From positions 1,922,001-1,986,000 of the forward strand of contig NZ_VFMU01000001.1 of NCBI RefSeq assembly GCF_006715225.1: 64,000 bases of DNA, read 5' to 3'. The notes under the pieces are model-generated. The model ran no database searches. It had not been told where the DNA came from and was given only the letters and a program-made list of their open reading frames with translations. Both the position numbers and the translations under genes were made by a program. The DNA is from Arthrobacter sp. SLBN-112. GTDB taxonomy: Bacteria > Actinomycetota > Actinomycetes > Actinomycetales > Micrococcaceae. Shown here piece by piece: positions 45,806 through 54,684 of this stretch; position 1 is the stretch's first letter; each line of letters starts with the position of its first letter.

Positions 45806-47719
45806 ATGAGCATGGACCGAGTGGCCTGGAGTTCGCTCTACAACATCAGCACCGCAAAGAGCGCTTCCAAGCCGTTTTCCAAGGAGACCCTGAAGCGGGT
45901 GCTGGCCTTCGCCGCCCCGCACAGGGGCAAGCTCATCGCCTTCGTGCTGTCCTCCATTGTCGCGGCCTTCCTGGCCGTCGCCACGCCGGTGCTTGCGGGG
46001 CAGGTGGTTGATGCCATCATCGCCAAGGCAGGTGTGGGCACGGTGATCTGGCTGGCTGTGCTGATCGCTATTGTGGCCGTCGGGGAGGCCGGGGTGGGAC
46101 TCCTGACCCGCTGGCTGTCCTCGACCATCGGCGAAGGCGTTATCGTGGACCTGCGGACGCGGGTGTTCGACCACGTCCAGCGCATGCCCATCGCCTTCTT
46201 CACCCGGACCCGCACGGGCGCGCTGGTCAGCCGCCTCAACAATGACGTCATTGGGGCGCAGTCCGCCTTCGCCGGAACCCTCTCCGGGGTGGTGAGCAAC
46301 TCCGTGGCGCTGGCCCTGACGCTGGCCGTGATGCTGAATACGTCCTGGCTGGTGACGGTGCTCGCCATGGTCCTGCTGCCGATTTTCCTGATTCCCGCCC
46401 GCCGCATGGGCTCCAAGCTGGCTGACCTGCGCCGGGAAGCGGCCGCGCACAACGCCGCCATGGGTACCCAGATGACGGAGCGGTTCTCTGCCCCGGGTGC
46501 CACCCTGGTCAAGCTCTTCGGCCGGCCGGACGAGGAATCCCGCGAATTCGCTGCCCGCGCCGGACGGGTCCGCGACATCGGCGTCCGCATGGCGATGCTG
46601 CAGTTCACGTTCGTGACCGCCCTGACGCTGGTGTCCGCGCTCGCACTGGCGCTGGTCTACGGCCTGGGTGGCTGGCTCGCCCTGGACGGTCAGCTTGCTC
46701 CCGGGGACGTGGTGGTCCTGGCACTGCTGCTGACCAGGCTCTACGCTCCGCTCACAGCGCTGTCCAACGCCCGTGTGGAAGTCATGAGCGCGCTGGTCAG
46801 CTTTGAACGCGTCTTTGAGATCCTGGACCTGCAGCCGCTGATCCAGCAGAAGCCGGACGCAGTGCCCGTACCGGCCGGTCCGGTGTCCGTTGAGTTCGAC
46901 GACGTCCGCTTCGCCTACCCCTCCGCGGACAAGGTCTCCCTGGCCTCGCTGGAGGAAGTGTCCACCCTGGACACCCGCGGCGGCGAGGAAGTGCTGCACG
47001 GCCTCAGTTTCCGGGTGGAGCCCGGGCAGACGGTTGCCCTGGTGGGATCCTCCGGCGCCGGCAAGTCCACCATCGCCCAGCTGCTGTCACGGCTGTACGA
47101 CGTCGACTCGGGCGCCGTGCGGCTCGGCGGCACCACCCCTGGGACGGGCCTGGACGTCCGCGATGCCACCTTTGATTCACTGCGCGACACCCTGGGCATG
47201 GTGACCCAGGACGGCCACCTGTTCCACGAAACCATCGCGTCCAACCTCCGGCTGGCCAAGCCCGATGCAACCGAAGAAGACATGTGGGACGTCCTGCGCC
47301 AGGCCCGGCTGGAGACGATGATCAGGTCCCTGCCCGACGGGCTGGAAACCGTGGTGGGGGAGCGCGGCTACCGGCTTTCCGGCGGCGAACGGCAGCGGCT
47401 GACCATCGCCCGGCTCCTCATCGCCCAGCCCCGCGTCGTCATCCTTGACGAGGCCACCGCCGCGCTGGATTCCACGAACGAAGCCGCCGTGCAGGCGGCC
47501 CTGGGTGCGGCACTCGCGGGGCGGACCGCCGTCGTGATTGCCCACCGGCTGTCCACCGTCCGCGCGGCGGACGCCATCCTGGTAGTGGAGGGCGGCCGGA
47601 TCGTGGAACGCGGAACCCACACTGAGCTCCTGGCGGCCGGCGGACGCTACGCCGAGCTGTACCGGACGCAGTTCGCGGAGGCCACCGCCGTGGCGCAGGA
47701 GGCCGTGCCCGAGTTCTAG
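45806..47719 (+). CDS. ABC exporter, fused transmembrane and ATPase domains (MDR type)
   Basis: A 637-residue half-transporter that should work as a dimer to extrude drugs, lipids or peptides. Six membrane helices lie in about residues 40-330. The ATPase domain has Walker A GSSGAGKST, signature LSGGERQRL, Walker B VVILDEATAALD and the H-loop VVIAHRLSTV. An extra insertion (KVSLASLEEVSTLDTRGGEE) sits before the Walker A. It starts 2 nt after the ABC-F stop codon, so both respond to the same leader. The substrate is unknown; pairing with an ABC-F protein suggests antibiotic efflux. Confidence 0.92.
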   Translation: MSMDRVAWSSLYNISTAKSASKPFSKETLKRVLAFAAPHRGKLIAFVLSSIVAAFLAVATPVLAGQVVDAIIAKAGVGTVIWLAVLIAIVAVGEAGVGLLTRWLSSTIGEGVIVDLRTRVFDHVQRMPIAFFTRTRTGALVSRLNNDVIGAQSAFAGTLSGVVSNSVALALTLAVMLNTSWLVTVLAMVLLPIFLIPARRMGSKLADLRREAAAHNAAMGTQMTERFSAPGATLVKLFGRPDEESREFAARAGRVRDIGVRMAMLQFTFVTALTLVSALALALVYGLGGWLALDGQLAPGDVVVLALLLTRLYAPLTALSNARVEVMSALVSFERVFEILDLQPLIQQKPDAVPVPAGPVSVEFDDVRFAYPSADKVSLASLEEVSTLDTRGGEEVLHGLSFRVEPGQTVALVGSSGAGKSTIAQLLSRLYDVDSGAVRLGGTTPGTGLDVRDATFDSLRDTLGMVTQDGHLFHETIASNLRLAKPDATEEDMWDVLRQARLETMIRSLPDGLETVVGERGYRLSGGERQRLTIARLLIAQPRVVILDEATAALDSTNEAAVQAALGAALAGRTAVVIAHRLSTVRAADAILVVEGGRIVERGTHTELLAAGGRYAELYRTQFAEATAVAQEAVPEF

Positions 47720-48168
47720 CGGCGCGGCGGCGGAGCCTGTGCCGCTCCCGGCACGGCACGGGCCGCCAGCAGGGGCAGGATGTGGTCCGTCAGCAGCGGG
47801 GCAAGGTCCCGGGGGAGGGCTGCGCTGCCGGCCGTTTCGCGGATGTCCAGCCAGCGGATCTCGGCGATTTCGGCCGCAGGACTGGCCTTCCATGTGCCCG
47901 GGGCCACGAACACGGTGGCTTCGATGTCGGTGGCGGCCTCGTTCGCGGCGTCCGCGATCCAGATGCCCATCAGTTCAAGCTCCTGCGGCCGCACCATGAT
48001 CCCCACCTCTTCGGCGAGCTCGCGGGCTGCGGCCTCAACGGCCGTCTCGCCCGGTTCGGGCTTGCCGCCCGGATGCATGAACATGCCGGTTCCGCGTTTC
48101 CGTACGGTCAGCAGCCGGCCGGCGTCATCGAACACGCAGACGGCGGAGACCACAATCCGGTCCTTCAC
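47716..48168 (-). CDS. Nudix hydrolase
   Basis: 150 residues with a complete Nudix box, G35-x5-E41-x7-R49-E50-L51-x-E53-E54-x-G56-I57 (GKPEPGETAVEAAARELAEE). It hydrolyses a nucleoside diphosphate linked to another moiety; the exact substrate is not predictable. The GTG start overlaps the stop of the DUF6314 gene by GTGA, so it is translationally coupled. Its 3' end overlaps the exporter gene by 4 nt on the opposite strand. Confidence 0.92.
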   Translation of the reverse strand: MKDRIVVSAVCVFDDAGRLLTVRKRGTGMFMHPGGKPEPGETAVEAAARELAEEVGIMVRPQELELMGIWIADAANEAATDIEATVFVAPGTWKASPAAEIAEIRWLDIRETAGSAALPRDLAPLLTDHILPLLAARAVPGAAQAPPPRR

Positions 48169-48686
48169 GCCTCAGTGCTCCATGCCTCTGGGGCCTGTGC
48201 CTCTGTGTCCCGGACCAGGTGCGATACCAGCAGCAGGTCCTTGCGGGGGCCGGTGACATCCCAGCTGAAGCTGAACTGGTCCGGGCCTTGGCGGGTGTAG
48301 GACACGCGGTAGGTATCCGGATCGCACCAGTGGGTGTCCAGGCTGGCGTCCGGGGTGAAGCTCATCCGGTGGAACGGCCTGCCGTCGGGAAAAAACACGT
48401 CCAGCGCATCGGACCGCGGCGCGGGTTTCAGGACGTACTCCCGCGAGGCGGGGCCGGTGAAAGCAGGCCAGCGCATGGTTCCTTCCTCGCGAAGGGCCAG
48501 GCCGCCGTCGTCCGTGGGCGTGAAAAGGACGACGCCGGAAAAGGTTCCGCGGGTGCCGTCGGACCTGTCCAGCAGGTTCCGCTCCACCCGCCACCGGCCC
48601 GGCCGCCCAGCGGGACTGGCGGCGCTGGCCGGCTGGCTGCCCAGCAGGTAGGCGCGGAGGCTGGGCTCCGGGGAACGGGAGTTCAA
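48165..48686 (-). CDS. DUF6314 family protein, starting directly after a tRNA gene
   Basis: 173 residues of the DUF6314 family (LRAYLLGS, then WRVERNLLDRSDGTRGTFSG, LREEGTMRWPAFTGPASREY and FHRMSFTPDASLDTHWCDPD). A Gly/Pro/Ala insertion (QPASAASPAGRPGR) separates LLGS from WRVER, which are usually adjacent. The only start compatible with the conserved N-terminus is TTG at 48686, whose first base is two positions beyond the tRNA-Arg 3' end. No Shine-Dalgarno exists because the tRNA occupies that space. Function unknown. Confidence 0.78.
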   Translation of the reverse strand: MNSRSPEPSLRAYLLGSQPASAASPAGRPGRWRVERNLLDRSDGTRGTFSGVVLFTPTDDGGLALREEGTMRWPAFTGPASREYVLKPAPRSDALDVFFPDGRPFHRMSFTPDASLDTHWCDPDTYRVSYTRQGPDQFSFSWDVTGPRKDLLLVSHLVRDTEAQAPEAWSTEA

Positions 48687-48687
48687 G

Positions 48688-48760
48688 TGCCCTCGATTGG
48701 AATCGAACCAACGACACCGGCTTTAGGAGAGCCGTGCTCTATCCACTGAGCTACGAGGGC
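48688..48760 (-). tRNA. tRNA-Arg (anticodon CCU)
   Basis: A complete cloverleaf of 73 nt. The acceptor GCCCTCG pairs with CGAGGGC, discriminator A; the D arm is GCTC-AGTGGATA-GAGC; the anticodon stem CGGCT/AGCCG encloses CTCCTAA, giving CCU; the T arm is GTTGG-TTCGATT-CCAAT. CCA is not encoded. It reads the rare arginine codon AGG. The next gene starts one base after the discriminator. Confidence 0.97.
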
Positions 48761-48843
48761 GGGCATCCGGTGGTTCGGCGGGGCCGGTCCGTCCGGACAC
48801 GGTTACAAGCATACAAGGTGCGGAGCCGTACTACGCTCAAGGC

Positions 48844-49607
48844 ATGAGTCCAGCCCCCACTGCCGCTCCCGCCGCCTTCATACCGAATGTTGCGTCCACC
48901 CGCCAGTACATCGGGGCCTGGGCCATCCTGAGCGTGCTGCAGTACTTCGCGGCGGAGGCCGCAGTGGCCATGGCATGGGCCGGACCCCGTCCCTACGACT
49001 TGCGCACCGGGTACATCAGCGACCTGGGCGCCCTCCACTGCGGGACTTTCTCCGGCCGGGACGTCTGCTCCCCCTTGAACTGGCTGATGAATGCCTCGTT
49101 CGTGGTCCAGGGGCTCGGGATGCTGGGGGGGCGTTGCTGCTGACGTCGGGGCTGCTGCGCGTGGCCGCCCGGCCGGGTATCCGGATCAACTGGGGCCGGA
49201 AGGAACCGTGGCTCGCGGCCGCCGCGGTCCGGCTGCTCACTGGAGCCGCGGGCGCCGGAACGGAGGTGGTGGGCCTGGTGCCCGAAGACGTTGGCTCCCC
49301 ATGGCACTACTGGGGCGCGGTCACGTACTTCCTGGCCGGCGGCGCTGCCCTGCTGGTGCTCGGCCTGCTCTGGCTCCGCAAAACCGGGATGGCATGGTTC
49401 ATCCTGGCCTGCGGCGCGGTGTCACTGGCGGCGGTGGCGACCGGCGGCCTGACGCACATGATGGTTCCGGAGCCCGGCACACTGGAACGGCTGATGGGAT
49501 ATCCCGTGACCGTCGGCATGGCCGCCTCGGGGCTGGTCATCGCCCAGCGGGTACACCGGCACCGGAAGGAACGGCGGGCTGCTGCTGCCCGGGTAACTGC
49601 CGCTTAG
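48844..49607 (+). pseudogene. DUF998 membrane protein gene split by a frameshift in a G7 run
   Basis: The first frame (from ATG 48844) encodes the N-terminal part of a DUF998-type membrane protein (RTGYISDLGALHCGTFSGRD, then LNWLMNASFVVQGLGMLGG) and hits a stop at 49141-49143. The +1 frame continues the same protein without gap (LLLTSGLLRVAARPGIRINW through to THMMVPEPGTLERLMGYPV). The junction is seven G at 49125-49131; eight would restore about 254 residues. A TACGCT -10 sits 6 nt before the ATG. It is either a phase-variable tract, a real lesion or a sequencing error. Confidence 0.85.
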
Positions 49608-50230
49608 GCCTGGTTCCGCGTCCGCCTGTTCAGGAACACCGCTGCGGCCCCGGCCATCAGGCTCAACACCAAAAGCACCCAGCCGGCAACGGTGAGGCCG
49701 GACGCCAGGGCAACCTGGCCGGCGTCGGGACCTTCCGAAGCCATCATGGCGTCAATGGCAACGTTCCCCCACAACCGGACCACCACGAACAGCATGGGCA
49801 CGCCCCAGAGTGCCCAGCGCAGCGCCTTCCGCGCCACATTGGTCCCAATGAGCAGCAGCCAGGTGAACCCGAAGATCAGCGGGAAGAGGGTTCCAGCGGT
49901 CTTGTGGACGTAATTCAGCTGGCCCAGGGCGTCGCTGTTCATGACGTCCTGCAGCCGCCCTACATAGCCGGGATCAAACCCTCCAACCAGCGAGTCCGGC
50001 ATGGCCAGGCCCTTGGTGAGTTGCGTGAGCTGGTCCAGGGTCAGCAGGTGCAGGTACCAGAAAAGGAACAGGCTGGCCACGACGCCCGCGACGACGATCA
50101 GGTTGCTGTTGCCCTGCGCCTTCTCAGGCGTCCGGTTGGTGGTGGGGTTGACCACCGGTGGCAGTTGGTGCTGCGGTACAACCGCTTTGGCGCCGTGCTT
50201 CTTGATCCGCTGGGCAGGGGTTTTGGCCAT
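49604..50230 (-). CDS. Four-helix membrane protein, conserved hypothetical
   Basis: 208 residues. A basic cytoplasmic N-terminus (AKTPAQRIKKHGAKAVVPQH) is followed by four membrane helices (about 44-63, VVAGVVASLFLFWYLHLL; 110-132; 138-155; 177-200) and an extracytoplasmic loop between the first two (KGLAMPDSLVGGFDPGYVGR). I do not recognise a family. The ATG at 50230 is preferred. It is divergent from the inositol-phosphatase-like gene and overlaps the end of the DUF998 gene by 4 nt. Confidence 0.75.
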   Translation of the reverse strand: MAKTPAQRIKKHGAKAVVPQHQLPPVVNPTTNRTPEKAQGNSNLIVVAGVVASLFLFWYLHLLTLDQLTQLTKGLAMPDSLVGGFDPGYVGRLQDVMNSDALGQLNYVHKTAGTLFPLIFGFTWLLLIGTNVARKALRWALWGVPMLFVVVRLWGNVAIDAMMASEGPDAGQVALASGLTVAGWVLLVLSLMAGAAAVFLNRRTRNQA

Positions 50231-50262
50231 GGCACCATTATCCCGCCCCATAAACTGAAGCC

Positions 50263-51093
50263 ATGACCACTGGCCGACACAGCGCAGCTGTTCTTGACCC
50301 CTCACTGGACGACTATGAACTGGCGGCGGCGCTGGTGCGTGAAGCCGGGCAGCTGGCGCTCCTCATGCGCATGGCCGGCCTGCAGTCGGAACAAAAGACC
50401 TCCGTCTCGGACGTTGTGACCGCGGCGGACCACGCCGCCGAGGCCTACGTGCTGGAGCAGCTGCAGCGCTGCCGGCCGGAGGACGGCATCCTGGGGGAGG
50501 AAGGCGCCTCCGTCCAGGGAACCAGCGGCCGCACCTGGGTGATCGACCCCGTGGACGGCACCTACAACTTCCTGCACGGCTCCACGTACTGGTGCTCCGC
50601 CATCGCCCTCAAGGACCGTGAAGACGCAGTGCTCGGCGCCATCTTCCAGCCCGAGGAGGACAAGCTGTGGCTGGGCGGCCGCGACCGGCCCGCGACGCTG
50701 AACGGTGACCTCCTCACCGTTTTCAGTGACGACGGCGGCCAACGCAACGCCATCAGCGTCGCCGAACTTGGGGCGGCCACCTACATCCACCCCACCTGGC
50801 TGATGGACCCGATGTGCGCCATGCCCTGGCACGCCGCCGCCACCTCAGCGGCGTCCCTCCGCATGCTGGGCTCCGGGTCCTGCGACCTGGGCCGTGTTGC
50901 GGACGGGCAGCTGGGATGCTGGTTCCAGCACAGCTGCCCGGAATGGGACTGGCTGCCGGGCAAGGCTATTGTCCTTGCCGCCGGCGGTGCCGTGGACACC
51001 GTCCGCGTGAACGGCCTGGAGTGGTTCCTGGCAGGAGGTACGACGGCGGTGCAGCAGTTGCGTGCGGCGCTCCAGTCAGGCTCGGTGACATGA
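50263..51093 (+). CDS. Inositol monophosphatase family protein
   Basis: 276 residues, a Mg-dependent, Li-sensitive phosphatase fold. Motif A is TWVIDPVDGTYNFLHG, the upstream Glu site is ILGEEG, and the C-terminal motif is CPEWDWLPGKAIVLAAGG. Candidates are inositol-1-phosphatase or histidinol-phosphatase; the sequence alone does not decide, and no his or inositol genes are adjacent. TAAACT (50251-50256) is 6 nt before the ATG, predicting a leaderless mRNA. Confidence 0.9.
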   Translation: MTTGRHSAAVLDPSLDDYELAAALVREAGQLALLMRMAGLQSEQKTSVSDVVTAADHAAEAYVLEQLQRCRPEDGILGEEGASVQGTSGRTWVIDPVDGTYNFLHGSTYWCSAIALKDREDAVLGAIFQPEEDKLWLGGRDRPATLNGDLLTVFSDDGGQRNAISVAELGAATYIHPTWLMDPMCAMPWHAAATSAASLRMLGSGSCDLGRVADGQLGCWFQHSCPEWDWLPGKAIVLAAGGAVDTVRVNGLEWFLAGGTTAVQQLRAALQSGSVT

Positions 51094-51170
51094 GGCGGTT
51101 GCCGGTGCAGGCAGAGTAATCCACAGGCTGGAAGGCGTTGTCGGTCCCACCGCCTAGACTTGTATGCACC

Positions 51171-53723
51171 ATGGATATGTTGTTTGACCCGTACTCTGAC
51201 GGACCGTTCAAGGCCGCTCCTGCCGCCGCCGCCCGCACCAGGACGGGGCCGGAGGGCGTGGCCACCACGGCCGGGCCCGGCGGAATGCCGGGCAGCCACG
51301 GCGGCCTGCAGCAAGACAACGGAGCCCGGAACAGTGGCGCCTGGAACCACGGCGGCGGGCACGACGACGGCCGGCAGCACAGCCGCCGCCCGGACGCTGC
51401 CCAGCTGCTGGAGGGACTGAACCCGCAGCAGGAAGAGGCGGTCAAGCATGCCGGGTCGGCGCTGCTGATCGTCGCCGGTGCCGGGTCCGGCAAGACCCGT
51501 GTGCTCAGCAACAGGATCGCGTACCTGATCGCCACCGGCCGCGCGCACCACGGCGAAATCCTGGCCATCACCTTCACCAACAAGGCGGCCGCGGAAATGC
51601 GGGAGCGCATCGAGGCCCTGGTGGGCGGGCGCGCCAAGATCATGTGGATCTCCACGTTCCACTCGTCCTGCGTGCGGATCCTGCGGCAGGAAGCGGCCAA
51701 CGTCGGCCTGAAATCCAACTTCTCCATCTACGACTCCGCCGATTCCCTGCGGCTGGTCACACAGGTGTCAAAGGCCCTGGACCTGGACCCCAAGAAGTTT
51801 GCCCCCAAGGCCATCCAGCACAAGATCTCGGCGTTGAAGAACGAACTCATTGACGCCGATTCCTTTGCCTCGGCGGCCAATTACAACGACCCCTTTGAAC
51901 ACGCGGTGGCGGACGTCTACAAGGGCTACACCCAGCGTCTCCGGCAGGCCAACGCCATGGACTTCGACGACCTCATCGCCGAGACCGTCTACATGTTCCG
52001 CGCCTTCCCCGCGCTCGCCGAGTCCTATCGCCGCCGGTTCCGCCACGTGCTGGTGGACGAATACCAGGACACCAACCACGCCCAGTACGCCCTGGTGCGG
52101 GAAATCGTGGGGGAGGGCCTGGGTGCATCGGAGCTCACCGTGGTGGGTGACTCGGACCAGTCCATCTACGCCTTCCGCGGAGCGGACATCCGGAACATCG
52201 TGGAGTTCGAAAAGGACTACCCGGAAGCCCGCACCATCAAGCTGGAGCAGAACTACCGCTCCACCCAAAACATCCTGAGCGCCGCCAACTCGGTCATCTC
52301 GCGGAACCCCAACCGTCCGGAAAAACGGTTGTGGACCGCCGAGGGCGAAGGCCACAAGATCATCGGTTACGTCGGCGAAAACGAACATGACGAAGCCCAG
52401 TTCATCGCCAAGGAGATCGACCGGCTCCAGGACGAGGAAAACCTGCGCCCGGGCGATGTCGCCATCTTCTACCGGACCAACGCCCAGTCACGCTCCATCG
52501 AAGACGTCCTGGTGCGCGTGGGCCTGCCATACAAGGTGGTGGGCGGCACCCGCTTCTACGAGCGGAAGGAAATCAAGGACGCCCTGGCGTACCTGCGCGT
52601 CCTGGTGAACCCGGATGACGACGTCAACCTCCGCCGGGTGCTCAACGAGCCCAAACGCGGCATCGGCGACCGTGCTGAAGGCGCCGTCGCAGCCCTGGCC
52701 CAGCGCGAGCGGACGTCGTTCATGGAAGCCGCCCGCCGCGCCGACCAAGCGCCCGGCATGGCCACCCGGTCCGTTAACGCCGTCCTGGGCTTCGTGAAAA
52801 TGCTGGACGACCTCGCCGAGGTCGCCGCCGGCTCCGGAGCTGCCGCCGCGCTGGAGGCCGTCCTGGAACAGACGGGCTACCTTGCCGCACTGCGCTCCAG
52901 CACAGACCCGCAGGACGAATCCCGCGTGGAGAACCTGGCCGAACTCGTGGCCGTGGTGCGCGAGTACGAGCAGGAGAACCCGGAGGGCAGCCTCGGCGCG
53001 TTCCTGGAACAGGTATCCCTGGTGGCCGATGCCGACCAGATCCCGGATGCTCCCGGCGCGGACATTGACGCCGCTGTGGCCGAAGCCAAACGCCTGGGTG
53101 TGGTGACCCTCATGACCCTGCACACGGCCAAGGGCCTGGAATTCCCCGTGGTCTTCCTTACTGGCATGGAGCATGGACTCTTCCCGCACCAGCGCTCCGC
53201 CACCGATCCCAAGGAACTGGCGGAGGAACGGCGCCTGGCCTATGTGGGGCTCACCCGTGCCCGCAAGCGGCTGTACGTGACCCGGTCCGAGGTGCGCAGC
53301 ATGTGGGGCCAGAGCCAGTACAACCCCGCCAGCCAGTTCCTGGAGGAAATCCCGGCCGAGCTCCTGGAATGGAAACGGGAAGGAACCAGCAGGCAGGCCG
53401 GGGGCTGGGGCGGCGGGTCCATTGGGTCGGGCCGTTACAGCGGCTCCTTCTGGGGCGCCGGCACCTCCCGCGGCGCGGCAGCGGACTCCTCCGCCGGGTT
53501 CAACGCCGACGTTCCGGCGTTCATCGCCAAGAACCGGGTGCAGCCGCAGAAGGAAATCATCGCCGTCAGCGTGGGGGACAAAGTCAACCACACCAGCTTC
53601 GGCAACGGAACCGTCCTGGCGCTTGAAGGGGCGGGAGACAAGACCGTAGCCAAGGTGAAGTTCGATGTTGGGGAGAAGCGCCTGCTCCTGCGGTACGCGC
53701 CGCTGACCAAGCTGGACGCCTAA
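51171..53723 (+). CDS. pcrA: ATP-dependent DNA helicase PcrA/UvrD
   Basis: An 850-residue superfamily 1A 3'-5' helicase acting in repair and transcription-replication conflicts. An N-terminal low-complexity Gly/Ala/His region (to about 80) precedes Walker A (VAGAGSGKTRVLSNR), the DEYQDTNHAQY box, VVGDSDQSIYAFRGAD, QNYRSTQNI, and motif VI (VGLTRARKRLYVTR). The C-terminus has a Gly-rich spacer and a Tudor-like end (GDKVNHTSFGNGTVLALEG) as in PcrA, which binds RNA polymerase. TAGACT at 51155-51160 is 10 nt before the ATG, so the leader would be only a few nucleotides. Confidence 0.95.
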   Translation: MDMLFDPYSDGPFKAAPAAAARTRTGPEGVATTAGPGGMPGSHGGLQQDNGARNSGAWNHGGGHDDGRQHSRRPDAAQLLEGLNPQQEEAVKHAGSALLIVAGAGSGKTRVLSNRIAYLIATGRAHHGEILAITFTNKAAAEMRERIEALVGGRAKIMWISTFHSSCVRILRQEAANVGLKSNFSIYDSADSLRLVTQVSKALDLDPKKFAPKAIQHKISALKNELIDADSFASAANYNDPFEHAVADVYKGYTQRLRQANAMDFDDLIAETVYMFRAFPALAESYRRRFRHVLVDEYQDTNHAQYALVREIVGEGLGASELTVVGDSDQSIYAFRGADIRNIVEFEKDYPEARTIKLEQNYRSTQNILSAANSVISRNPNRPEKRLWTAEGEGHKIIGYVGENEHDEAQFIAKEIDRLQDEENLRPGDVAIFYRTNAQSRSIEDVLVRVGLPYKVVGGTRFYERKEIKDALAYLRVLVNPDDDVNLRRVLNEPKRGIGDRAEGAVAALAQRERTSFMEAARRADQAPGMATRSVNAVLGFVKMLDDLAEVAAGSGAAAALEAVLEQTGYLAALRSSTDPQDESRVENLAELVAVVREYEQENPEGSLGAFLEQVSLVADADQIPDAPGADIDAAVAEAKRLGVVTLMTLHTAKGLEFPVVFLTGMEHGLFPHQRSATDPKELAEERRLAYVGLTRARKRLYVTRSEVRSMWGQSQYNPASQFLEEIPAELLEWKREGTSRQAGGWGGGSIGSGRYSGSFWGAGTSRGAAADSSAGFNADVPAFIAKNRVQPQKEIIAVSVGDKVNHTSFGNGTVLALEGAGDKTVAKVKFDVGEKRLLLRYAPLTKLDA

Positions 53724-53743
53724 GCCGGCCGGCGGCGGGCATA

Positions 53744-54460
53744 ATGGAGCCCATGCGACGCACTGAATGGGGGATGCTCGCCGCCCTTTTCCTCGCCATC
53801 GCCGTGACCGTTACGGGGTGCAGCGTGACCACCGAGGACCCCTCCTATATTCCACCGGCGCCGCTGCCTCCCATGGAGCAGCTGGAAAAAGCGCCCCTGG
53901 CTGAGGCAAAGGCCTTCTCCAGCGGGGGCGACGTCCTTTCCTTTATTACCGCGGACCGGACCATCGCCTGCTCACTGACGTCCGCGCGCGGGGACCACGT
54001 GAACCTGCCCTACGAACAAAACCGGTACAGCGATGCTGCCAACAACAAGCTGCCTATTGTCCCGGTGGCCCACTGCGGGCTTGCCACCTATCAGCCCCCC
54101 CAACCCGGGGACGTCAAGGATGACTGCGCCGGAACCCATCTTGGTTACCTGGGTGGCGTGGCCCTGCTGGCGCCGGACACTGCACGCTACGGGGAATGCC
54201 GCTCCGGGGTCACGCCGATGGAAGCAGCCTACGGACCGAGAGGGACGAAGGCCGGGCCGCTGACCCAACTGCCGGTGCTTGGAGACGGGCAGAACCTCGA
54301 ACGGAACGGCTTGCGCTGTTCCGCCTACAACGGCGGAGTGGCATGCGGAAACGTCTCCGCCGGCGTTGCATTCTTCGTTTCCCCCGAACGTTACGAACTG
54401 GTTCCCGGCCCGGCCAAAACCAGCCCGGCGCCGCAGCCGGAGGGCTCAAAAACCCCGTAA
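53744..54460 (+). CDS. Secreted lipoprotein, cysteine-rich conserved hypothetical
   Basis: 238 residues. The signal peptide ends in the lipobox TVTGC (Cys about 26). The mature part contains six further cysteines (ACSL, HCGL, DCAG, ECRS, RCSA, ACGN), an even number that could form three disulfides outside the membrane. No known domain is recognised. It starts 20 nt after pcrA; the ATG at 53753 is an alternative. A Pro/Ser-rich tail ends the protein. Confidence 0.78.
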   Translation: MEPMRRTEWGMLAALFLAIAVTVTGCSVTTEDPSYIPPAPLPPMEQLEKAPLAEAKAFSSGGDVLSFITADRTIACSLTSARGDHVNLPYEQNRYSDAANNKLPIVPVAHCGLATYQPPQPGDVKDDCAGTHLGYLGGVALLAPDTARYGECRSGVTPMEAAYGPRGTKAGPLTQLPVLGDGQNLERNGLRCSAYNGGVACGNVSAGVAFFVSPERYELVPGPAKTSPAPQPEGSKTP

Positions 54461-54684
54461 ATCCGCGGTTTTTCTACGGTCCATAGAATAGTGTGCTTAC
54501 TCACATAAGAGGTAGTCTGGGACGGCCCGGTCCCTCCAAAGGACTAGAGTTCCCCATGGAGCATTACGCCGCGTGGCTCGTTTCCAGACAGGCCGCCGGT
54601 GCGTGCAATCCGCAGCCCGGTCATCGTCTTTTCGATGGTGTCCGACTGTACAGAAACTACTTCGACGTAGAAGGACACTAAACC

